In this document: positions 57,982-64,000 of the stretch, piece after piece
Layout: each line of letters begins with the position of its first letter
Position numbering within the stretch: the first letter of the stretch is position 1
Assembly (NCBI GenBank): GCA_036490215.1
Contig: DASXEH010000095.1
Location: 124,001-188,000 of the forward strand
DNA length: 64,000 nucleotides
Direction: 5' to 3'
Origin: JASHSH01 sp036490215
Lineage (GTDB): Bacteria > Pseudomonadota > Alphaproteobacteria > Rhodospirillales > Magnetospirillaceae
Program-made: the position numbers and the translations under genes
Notes under the pieces: generated by a model
The model's input: the letters and a program-made list of their open reading frames with translations, nothing else
The model's database searches: none
What the model was told of the DNA's origin: nothing

Positions 57982-58616
57982 ATGCCGGCCGTTTCCGGAC
58001 GCGCAACACCGTGATGGCGGCGCATTACTCGTCGCTCGCCAAGCGTCATGGCGACAGCCCCAAAGCCGCGCAGTGGCGTGGCGCGTCGTCGCAGGAACGC
58101 CGCTGGGACATTCTCTTTGAAATCGACGACCTCACACACGCCAAGATCCTCGATTTCGGCTGCGGTACCGGCGCGATGCTCGCCAGCCTGCGCCGCCGCT
58201 GCGACTACGACGGCGAGTATGTCGGCTGCGATATCAGCGAAGGCATGCTGAAGATCGCGAAGGGCAAGTTTCCCGGCGTGCGCTTCGAGACGCTCGACAT
58301 CTTCGCCGATGCGCCGATCGAGATGTTCGATTATGTCTTCGCCTCGGGCACCTTCAACAACGACCACGCCGACGCCTATGATTTCATCATGGCGGCGATC
58401 CCACGGCTGTTCGCCCGCGCCCGCAAAGGTCTCGCCTTCAACCTGCTCTCATCCGACGCGCCGCGCCGCGTGGCCGAGCTGATCTATGTCAGCCCGCTCG
58501 AAGTCTTCGACTTCTGCCGCGCCGACATCACGCCGCTGGTCACGCTGCGCAACGACTACCGCATCGAGGACGAAGAAATCCCCGAGGACTTCACGATCTA
58601 TTTGCGGCGGGGGTAG
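57978..58616 (+). CDS. Class I SAM-dependent methyltransferase
   Basis: 212 residues from an ATG at 57978 that overlaps the pseI stop. SAM-binding motif I is AKILDFGCGTGAML, with GCDISEGMLKIAKGKFPG and FDYVFASGTFNN as later motifs. Being translationally coupled to the pseudaminic acid genes, it may methylate the sugar or the glycosylated protein. The acceptor is not known. The C-terminus has SPLEVFDFCRADITPLVTLR, not typical of ubiquinone-type methyltransferases. Confidence 0.85.
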   Translation: MNAGRFRTRNTVMAAHYSSLAKRHGDSPKAAQWRGASSQERRWDILFEIDDLTHAKILDFGCGTGAMLASLRRRCDYDGEYVGCDISEGMLKIAKGKFPGVRFETLDIFADAPIEMFDYVFASGTFNNDHADAYDFIMAAIPRLFARARKGLAFNLLSSDAPRRVAELIYVSPLEVFDFCRADITPLVTLRNDYRIEDEEIPEDFTIYLRRG

Positions 58617-58626
58617 TCGGAGACGG

Positions 58627-58716
58627 ATACCCCCCATCCCAACCTTCCCCCTCAAGGGGGGAAGGAGTGCCATGTGAACCCTCCCCCCTTGAGGGGGAGG
58701 GCAGGGTGGGGGGTAT
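58627..58716. repeat. Palindromic repeat, family E
   Basis: Two hairpins, CTTCCCCCTCAAGGGGGGAAG and CCCTCCCCCCTTGAGGG, between outer arms ATACCCCCCATCCC and GGGTGGGGGGTAT. Same family as the element inside mtaB. It lies between the methyltransferase and the monooxygenase gene and may end the pse transcript. Confidence 0.8.
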
Positions 58717-58750
58717 TTCTTCCCGAGGCGCTGCTCTAGACTCCCCCGGC

Positions 58751-60112
58751 ATGAAACACATCCGCCTCAACGCCTTCGCCATGAACTGCGCCGGGCATAT
58801 GTCGGCCGGACTCTGGACCCATCCGCGCGACACGTCATCGCACTATACCGATCTCGATCACTGGATCGAACTCGCCAAGCTGCTCGAACGCGGCAAGTTC
58901 GATGGGTTGTTCCTGGCGGATGTTTTGGGCGTCTATGACGTCTATCGCGGCACGAACGATGCTGCGCTGCGTGCTGCGACCCAGGTGCCGGTCAACGATC
59001 CGTCGCTGCTGGTGCCGGCGATGGCCGCGGCCACGCGGCATCTCGGCTTTGCCGTCACGTGCACCCTGTCCTACGAGCCGCCCTATCCCTTCGCGCGGCG
59101 GATGTCGACGCTCGATCATCTGACCAAGGGCCGGATCGGCTGGAATGTCGTCACCGGCTATCTCGATAGCGCCGCCAAGGGTGCGGGCAAGGACAAGCAG
59201 ACCGCGCATGATGCGCGCTATGACGTGGCCGAAGAGTATATGGAACTCGTCTATCGCCTCTGGGAAGGCAGCTGGGAAGACGATGCCGTGATCCGCGACC
59301 GCGCCACCGGCACCTTCGTGCGGCCGGAGAAAGTGCATCGCGTTACCTTCGAGGGCCAGCACTACAAGCTCGACGCGATCCATCTCAGCGAACCCTCGCC
59401 GCAGCGCACGCCGCTGCTCTATCAGGCTGGCGCGTCGTCGAAAGGGCGCGATTTCGCCGCCCGCCATGCCGAATGCGTGTTCCTTTCGGCGCCGTCGAAA
59501 GCGGTGATCGGCCCGCGCGTCGCCGATATCCGCGCCCGCGCCGCGAAGATGGGTCGCGATCCATCCGATGTGCTGATCTTCATGGGCGCCAATGTCATCG
59601 TCGCGGAAACCGAGGCCGCGGCGCGGGCCAAGCTCGATGAGTATCGCCGCTACATCAATATCGACGGCGCGCTGGCGCTGCTCTCGGGCTGGACCGGCAT
59701 CGATTTCAGCCAATACAACCTCGACGATCCGGTCACCCATGTGCAGAGCGACGCGATCCGCTCGGCTGTCGAGGCGCTGACCACCGCCGATCCAGGCAAG
59801 GTCTGGACGGTGCGCGAACTGGCACTGGCCTCGGGCATCGGCGGCATCTCGCCGATCTTCATCGGCACGCCGGCCCAGGTGGCCGACGAGATGCAGGCCT
59901 GGGTGGCCGAGACGGGCGTGGACAGGTTCAACCTGTCCTATGCGGTGATGCCCGAAAGCTTCGTCGACGTGGTCGATCTGCTGGTGCCGGAACTGCAGCG
60001 CCGCGGCGCCTTCAAGACCGACTATGCCGCGGGCACCTATCGCGAGAAACTGTTCGGACCGGGGCGGGCCCGACTGCCGACCACGCATCCGGCAGCGAAG
60101 GTGAGGCGATAA
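58751..60112 (+). CDS. LLM-class flavin-dependent monooxygenase (NtaA/SnaA/DszA family)
   Basis: 453 residues from an ATG at 58751; longer frames upstream run through the palindromic repeat and are rejected. The N-terminus MKHIRLNAFAMNCAGHMSAG and the segments ERGKFDGLFLADVLGVYDVY, RRMSTLDHLTKGRIGWNVVT and LYQAGASSKGRDFAARHAEC are characteristic of FMNH2-dependent two-component monooxygenases that act on nitrilotriacetate, sulfones or dimethyl sulfide. A flavin reductase is not adjacent. The substrate cannot be decided from sequence. Confidence 0.9.
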   Translation: MKHIRLNAFAMNCAGHMSAGLWTHPRDTSSHYTDLDHWIELAKLLERGKFDGLFLADVLGVYDVYRGTNDAALRAATQVPVNDPSLLVPAMAAATRHLGFAVTCTLSYEPPYPFARRMSTLDHLTKGRIGWNVVTGYLDSAAKGAGKDKQTAHDARYDVAEEYMELVYRLWEGSWEDDAVIRDRATGTFVRPEKVHRVTFEGQHYKLDAIHLSEPSPQRTPLLYQAGASSKGRDFAARHAECVFLSAPSKAVIGPRVADIRARAAKMGRDPSDVLIFMGANVIVAETEAAARAKLDEYRRYINIDGALALLSGWTGIDFSQYNLDDPVTHVQSDAIRSAVEALTTADPGKVWTVRELALASGIGGISPIFIGTPAQVADEMQAWVAETGVDRFNLSYAVMPESFVDVVDLLVPELQRRGAFKTDYAAGTYREKLFGPGRARLPTTHPAAKVRR

Positions 60113-60123
60113 GCCCCCTCATC

Positions 60124-60430
60124 CGTCACCCCGGAAACGCGCAGCGTTATCCGGGGTCCAGAGCCACACGGAAGGCGCGTCGCGCGAACGTCTCCTGGAT
60201 GCCGGATCAGCGGTCGCTTGCCGCTCCCTTGTCCGGCATGACGAAGAGGTTGCGTGTGCGGCCTCCTCAGGGGGAGGACTGATCTTGTTGAAACCTGAGA
60301 GCCAAGAACCTCATCCTGAGGTGCTTGCATAGCAAGCCTCGAAGGATGGGCAACACGGAAGGCGCGTCGCGCGAATCTCTCCTGGATGCCGGATCGGCGC
60401 TTCGTTTCACTCAGCTTGTCCGGCATGACG
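60124..60430. repeat. Cluster of palindromic repeats with a partial direct duplication
   Basis: The 335-base gap between the convergent monooxygenase and cyclase genes holds no gene. A family C element runs 60124-60242. A single family B arm, CCTCATCCTGAGGTGC to CCTCGAAGGATGGG, occupies 60309-60350. A second copy of the right half of the first element (CACGGAAGGCGCGTCGCGCG to TGTCCGGCATGACG) lies at 60353-60430. The two copies differ by several substitutions and indels. Confidence 0.78.
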
Positions 60431-60447
60431 GGTGACATAACAAGGCG

Positions 60448-61737
60448 TCACCCCGACATCACCTCGCCCTCAACCAAATCCGCCGCGGTGAAGACTTCCT
60501 GCATCTCCCGCACGCCCTGCACCTCGAAAGTGCCCACCGGCCAGAGCGGCTTGTCGACGAAGGCGGCGAAGGCGGCCGAGATCAGCATCGGCACCAGCGC
60601 GCGCTTCGACAGCGTCTCGAGCCGTGCCGTCAGATTGACGGCCGGGCCGACCACGTTGAAGCCCAGCCGCGCATCGGAACCGACATTGCCGAAGGTCACA
60701 TCGCCCACATGCAAGCCGATCCCGAAATGGATTTCGGGCAGCATCGCCTCGCGGCGGATCTGGTTCTTCTCGGCGATCTTGGCGAGCGCTTCCTGGGCGG
60801 CGTCATAGGCGGTGCGGCAGGCGCGGCGCGTATCGTCTTCGTTCATCTCGCAGGGGAAAATCGCCAGCACCGCGTCGCCGATGAACTGCAGCACCTCGCC
60901 GCCGCGGCTCATGATCGCATCGCCCACCACGCCGAAATAGGTGTTCAGCGTGTCGATCATCTGATCGGCCGGTAGGTCTTCGTTGAGGCCGGTGAAGTTG
61001 CGCAGATCGGAATACCAGAACGCCGCGCGAATTTTTTCGCCATCGCCGCGCTTGATATGCCCGTCCAGCACGCGCTCGCCGGCGCGGTGCCCGATATAGG
61101 TGTCGAGCAGGGTGGCGGCGATGCGGCGGCGGTTCACCATGTCGACGGTCGGCGCCACGAACAGCGCGAAAGTGTCGAGCTTGGCGATGTCGAGTTCGTT
61201 GAAACCGCCGGCGCGGTCCGTCGCATAGGTGACGAAGCCGGTCGCCGCGTTCTCGCCCATCAGCGCGGTGGCGTAATAGTCGGTCAGCCCTTCTTCCTTG
61301 AGCTCGTGGAGCAGCTTGTGGTCATCGGGTCCGAGTTCGCCTTCCAATTGGCGGCGAAAGGGCTTCTGGGTCCGGCGCATGATGTCGATCGGGCTGCCGA
61401 TGAAGGCCGGGCTCGGGATAGCGGAGAAGGGGAAGTCGACCTGATCGGCGCCCTTGGCTTCGTCCCATTCGCCGCCCCAGGCATTGACCTGGGGATGCAA
61501 GGTCAACGTGGTAATGCGCAACCGGCGCAGCGGCGCGTCGCCCATGCGCAGCACCTTGGCCGAGCCGGCCACCACTTCCTTCATGTCTTTGGCACGCCGC
61601 CCGGAGGCCACCAGCCATGAAACGGCCGGCTGTAGGGACCACCCTTCTGCGTTGTGAACCAGATCCCAGCGGACCGGGACAAATTCGGGCTCTGGGGCGA
61701 TGACAGGCTCTGCGACCATGGTCCGTCCGTTTGGCAT
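60448..61737 (-). CDS. Class III adenylate/guanylate cyclase
   Basis: 429 residues. The C-terminal cyclase domain (about 230-410) has the metal-binding aspartates in WYSDLRNFTGLNEDL and LQFIGDAVLAIFP, and FGIGLHVGDVTFGNVGSDAR with the transition-state region NVVGPAVNLTARLE. The N-terminal 220 residues resemble the sensory N-terminus of other alphaproteobacterial cyclases (LRITTLTLHPQVNAWGGEWD; LPELGPDDHK-like region), probably GAF-like. No membrane helices, so it is cytosolic. ATG at 61737; an internal ATG at 61719 is possible. Confidence 0.9.
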   Translation of the reverse strand: MPNGRTMVAEPVIAPEPEFVPVRWDLVHNAEGWSLQPAVSWLVASGRRAKDMKEVVAGSAKVLRMGDAPLRRLRITTLTLHPQVNAWGGEWDEAKGADQVDFPFSAIPSPAFIGSPIDIMRRTQKPFRRQLEGELGPDDHKLLHELKEEGLTDYYATALMGENAATGFVTYATDRAGGFNELDIAKLDTFALFVAPTVDMVNRRRIAATLLDTYIGHRAGERVLDGHIKRGDGEKIRAAFWYSDLRNFTGLNEDLPADQMIDTLNTYFGVVGDAIMSRGGEVLQFIGDAVLAIFPCEMNEDDTRRACRTAYDAAQEALAKIAEKNQIRREAMLPEIHFGIGLHVGDVTFGNVGSDARLGFNVVGPAVNLTARLETLSKRALVPMLISAAFAAFVDKPLWPVGTFEVQGVREMQEVFTAADLVEGEVMSG

Positions 61738-61784
61738 TTTGTAGATACGTCAATCGCGGCAGGCTTCAAGCCCCCCGCGTACCG

Positions 61785-61821
61785 GTATCATGGCCGGTGT
61801 CTTGACCAGTATCATGGCCGG
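61785..61821. repeat. Direct repeat GTATCATGGCCGG (two copies, 24-base period)
   Basis: GTATCATGGCCGG occurs at 61785-61797 and 61809-61821, between flbT and the cyclase gene. Two sites about 2.3 helical turns apart upstream of the cyclase start could be an operator pair; a chance duplication is equally possible. Confidence 0.5.
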
Positions 61822-61880
61822 GCGCTGGCCGCCGGACCATGACTTTTCACATCATGATTTGTGAGCCGAAAGCGGCCTGC

Positions 61881-62426
61881 TCAGCCTTTAGGCATCTGCC
61901 GCGGCTTTTGCGGCAGCTTGCGGGTCTCGACCTTGAGCGGCGGTTTCGCCGCAGGGGTTTCGGCCTTGCCCTCGGCTTTGAGCGGCCCGGCCGCTTTAAG
62001 CGCCGATGTGGCCAGGAACCCGTCGGCCGTGATCTCGATGCCGAGATCGCCCATCAGCTTCTTCTCGTGGGCCACCAGTTTGCGGGCGGCCTTGAGCGCG
62101 CTGTAGAGCGAGTTGTTGGTCAGTTTCTCGACGATGTCATGGCCGATGGTGCGCGCACTCGGCGCGGCTTTCACATAATCGACCAGAAGCTCATCGAAGG
62201 CGGCCAGATAGTTCTGCCGCGCATTGGGGAAAATATAGGCGCATTGAAGCGCGAAATAGGCGCGGCTGGCCGGTGTGCTGGCCGAGCTTTCGATCATGAT
62301 CTCTTTGCCGCGCAGGATCGCGGCGTCGTTATGCACCAGGATCTGGGTGTTATGACCGGAGTTCTCGATCACCGCGCCGTTTACGATGATCTTGTCGCCA
62401 TGCTTCAGATCGAGTGCGAGAGGCAC
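61881..62426 (-). CDS. flbT: Flagellin biosynthesis repressor FlbT
   Basis: 181 residues from a GTG at 62426 with GAGGT upstream. FlbT binds flagellin mRNA and limits its translation in Caulobacter and relatives. The family core is seen in LALDLKHGDKIIVNGAVIEN, LVHNDAAILRGKEIM, and YFALQCAYIFPNARQNYLAA. The last 40 residues are a lysine/alanine/proline tail not usual for the family. Downstream of flaF on the same strand. Confidence 0.93.
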   Translation of the reverse strand: MPLALDLKHGDKIIVNGAVIENSGHNTQILVHNDAAILRGKEIMIESSASTPASRAYFALQCAYIFPNARQNYLAAFDELLVDYVKAAPSARTIGHDIVEKLTNNSLYSALKAARKLVAHEKKLMGDLGIEITADGFLATSALKAAGPLKAEGKAETPAAKPPLKVETRKLPQKPRQMPKG

Positions 62427-62534
62427 CGGTACCTCGTGGGTTTATGAGCTGCGCGGAGGGATAGATCGCGCAGTTTAGGACAAACCCCTCGGCCGGGAAA
62501 GCCTTGGTGCGAAGCCGCGGCGCCAGCCGAAACC

Positions 62535-62966
62535 TTAGCCGACAGCGGCCTTGGTCAGCGGCTTGTTGGCGGTGGCCGGATCTTCCGGCGGCTGGTCGCG
62601 CGTCAGCGAGTCACGCAGGCCGGCGGCGATATTGCGGTTGATGTCGATCAGAACCTGAAGGCGTTCCGGGGTCGGATCGCCGAGTGACGCCACCGTGTGC
62701 TTATCGACGAACTGGCACAGGGTCAGCATGTTCACCTGGATGTCGGTCTGGGTGGTTTGGCCTTCCATCGCGACGGTCAGGTCGGCTTGGAAAATCGTCC
62801 ACAGGCGCCAGTTGAGGCGGAGTGCTTCGCGCATCGCGGTACGGCCGCCGCGCGTAGCCAAAGCCAGACGGCGTCCCGACTCGGTCAGGGCCCAGGCTTC
62901 GGTCGCCCGCGGATTACCTTCCGGGGGCATGCTGGCGTTGATGGCTATGTTGCCATAAGGATTCAT
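62535..62966 (-). CDS. flaF: Flagellar biosynthesis regulator FlaF
   Basis: 143 residues from an ATG at 62966 with GGAGAA five bases upstream (a TTG at 62978 is less likely). FlaF is the antagonist partner of FlbT in flagellin expression and secretion. The family regions are PRATEAWALTESGRRLALAT, ALRLNWRLWTIFQADLT and NMLTLCQFVDKHT. Flagellin genes, often adjacent, are not in this window. Confidence 0.9.
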   Translation of the reverse strand: MNPYGNIAINASMPPEGNPRATEAWALTESGRRLALATRGGRTAMREALRLNWRLWTIFQADLTVAMEGQTTQTDIQVNMLTLCQFVDKHTVASLGDPTPERLQVLIDINRNIAAGLRDSLTRDQPPEDPATANKPLTKAAVG

Positions 62967-63087
62967 CGACTTCTCCAACTCGTCCTGCTTTGCCAGTCCA
63001 GTTCTCGTTCACTCGAACCGCAGCGTCGATACGTAGAGTCCGCTAAAGCGCCGCTTTGGTCAGTGACGGAAGGCTAGAACGGTCGAG

Positions 63088-63102
63088 TTAACAAAGTCAT
63101 AA
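63088..63102. promoter_or_regulatory. CtrA-like box upstream of flaF
   Basis: GTTAAC context: TTAA-CAAAGTC-ATAA, one mismatch to TTAA-N7-TTAA. It lies about 120 bases upstream of flaF and 70 bases upstream of the plus-strand peptidase C26 gene, so either could be the target. Confidence 0.3.
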
Positions 63103-63169
63103 AGGAATACCTCAAAATACACCCAATCAGGGCGTGCCTCAGGGCATCAATCCGGGCTAAATTCCCCAA

Positions 63170-63883
63170 ATGACTGAACCCCTTATCGGTATAACCCTCG
63201 ATAGCGAGGAGCCCGGCGGCTATTCGAAGTTTCCGTGGTATGCGCTGCGCCAGAATTATTGTGCGGCCGTCTCGCGGGCCGGCGGCCTGCCTGTGCCGCT
63301 GCCCCATCTGGTCGATCGGGTCGACTCCTACCTCGATGCCATCGCCGGTCTGGTGGTGACGGGCGGCGCTTTCGATGTCGACCCGGCGCTGTTCGGGGCG
63401 ACGAGCCGTCATGAGTCGGTCACGCTCAAATCCGGCCGCACCGATTTCGAATTGGCGATGACGCGCGGCGCGCTGAAGCGCGACATGCCGGTGCTCGGCA
63501 TCTGCGGCGGCGAGCAGCTTCTGGCGGTGGCGCTGGGCGGCAGCTTGGTCCAGCACATCCCCGACGAGATCAAGACCACCATCGCGCACGAGCAGCCGAA
63601 TCCGCGCGACCAGGCCGGACACGATGTGGCGATCGTGCCGGGCACGATCCTGGCGCGGATCACCAACCGCGATTCGATTCCGGTCAACAGTGCGCATCAT
63701 CAGGCGGTAAAGGATGTGCCCGCGCCGGCGGTGATCAATTCCCGTTCGTCCGACGGCGTGGTCGAAGGGATCGAGATGCCGGGCAAGCGCTTTTGCCTCG
63801 GCGTGCAGTGGCATCCGGAATTCGCAATCAGCCCGGCTGACGACGCGATCTTCAACGCCTTCATCGCAGCCTGCAGAACATGA
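63170..63883 (+). CDS. Class I glutamine-amidotransferase-like hydrolase (peptidase C26, PuuD-like)
   Basis: 237 residues. The nucleophile elbow is LGICGGEQLLAVALGG, and the catalytic histidine and glutamate lie in LGVQWHPEFAISPADD; these match gamma-glutamyl-GABA hydrolase (PuuD) and related C26 peptidases. An oxyanion segment LVVTGGAFDVDPALFG is also present. No putrescine-utilisation genes are adjacent, so the substrate is open. It overlaps the next gene (ATGA). Confidence 0.9.
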   Translation: MTEPLIGITLDSEEPGGYSKFPWYALRQNYCAAVSRAGGLPVPLPHLVDRVDSYLDAIAGLVVTGGAFDVDPALFGATSRHESVTLKSGRTDFELAMTRGALKRDMPVLGICGGEQLLAVALGGSLVQHIPDEIKTTIAHEQPNPRDQAGHDVAIVPGTILARITNRDSIPVNSAHHQAVKDVPAPAVINSRSSDGVVEGIEMPGKRFCLGVQWHPEFAISPADDAIFNAFIAACRT

Positions 63884-64000
63884 CCGACAGCGAAGACGAC
63901 GACGCCCCGGTAGGTGAGAAAGGCGAACGCATTGCGCGCCGCCTGGCCCGCGCCGGCCTGTGTTCGCGGCGCGATGCCGAACGCTGGATCGTCGAGGGCC
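63880..64000 (+). CDS. Pseudouridine synthase RluB-like, N-terminal part only
   Basis: The first 40 residues are visible before the window ends. After an acidic start, GERIARRLARAGLCSRRDAE then RWIVEG is an S4 RNA-binding domain typical of RluB/RsuA pseudouridine synthases. The ATG at 63880 overlaps the previous stop. Assignment to RluB rather than RsuA or RluE is inferred. Confidence 0.75.
   Translation, partial: MTDSEDDDAPVGEKGERIARRLARAGLCSRRDAERWIVEG

Noticed and set aside
58667..58750. N-terminal extension of the flavin monooxygenase
   Set aside because: It is a translation of the palindromic repeat; MKHIRLNAF at 58751 is the family start.

Overview
The window is a high-GC chromosomal segment of a motile alphaproteobacterium, most likely in or near the Rhodospirillales. 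The evidence is the order dapF-mtaB-ftsY, a long UrtB in a urea transporter operon, the flagellar regulators FlbD, FlaF and FlbT (typical of Alphaproteobacteria), a VanR/VanA-type pair and several CtrA-like TTAA-N7-TTAA boxes. No CRISPR array, tRNA, rRNA, transposase or prophage gene was recognised. Codon use looks uniform, so most of the window reads as core genome.

Layout. 1-5.7 kb (minus): ligA (cut by the edge), an MFS transporter, recN and bamD. 6.0-12.0 kb (plus): urtABCDE, a urea ABC transporter behind a sigma-54-like promoter. 12.4-14.9 kb (plus): rubrerythrin, a two-cluster Fe-S protein and a DUF3501 protein, preceded by iron-box-like sequences. 15.1-17.1 kb: divergent GntR/FCD regulator and Rieske oxygenase with VanR-like operators. 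17.2-19.9 kb (minus): MeaB-type GTPase, two small proteins sharing a C-terminal module, and a ModE-like HTH protein. 20.1-22.6 kb (plus): a small unknown protein, then a TetR regulator with two glyoxalase-fold (VOC) proteins. 22.8-25.9 kb (minus): ftsY, mtaB, dapF. 26.0-30.2 kb: a small lipoprotein (minus), then a YfgM-like TPR protein, bamB and der (plus). 30.3-34.8 kb (minus): a multi-PAS histidine kinase and a J-domain/SH3-like protein. 35.0-45.9 kb (minus): flagellar operon fliF-fliG-fliH-fliN-flbD-flhA-flhF-flhG plus a FliK-like gene. 46.2-51.2 kb (minus): fliK-flgD-flgE behind a consensus sigma-54 promoter. 51.5-58.6 kb (plus): pseB-C-F-G-H-I and a methyltransferase, i.e. CMP-pseudaminic acid synthesis for flagellin or surface glycosylation. 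58.7-64.0 kb: flavin monooxygenase (plus), class III adenylate cyclase, flbT and flaF (minus), then a peptidase C26 amidotransferase-like hydrolase and the start of an rluB-like gene (plus).

How it fits together. About 25 kb serves the flagellum: the MS ring/C ring and export gate, the hook genes, the regulators FlbD, FlbT and FlaF, and the sugar pathway that commonly decorates flagellin. The fliK promoter fits control by sigma-54 and FlbD; a perfect TTAA-N7-TTAA box before pseH suggests CtrA input to the glycan genes.

Between genes lie at least five families of extragenic palindromes. One element sits in frame inside mtaB. Other copies split urtD from urtE and lie directly upstream of der. 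The most unusual coding features are the mtaB insertion, a PseF cytidylyltransferase fused to a degenerate aldo/keto-reductase-like half, a histidine kinase whose conserved N-terminus extends beyond any standard start codon, and the two neighbouring proteins with a shared unrecognised C-terminal module. Several starts were moved inward from the longest open frame on the basis of ATG/GTG choice, Shine-Dalgarno sequence, signal peptide or promoter position.
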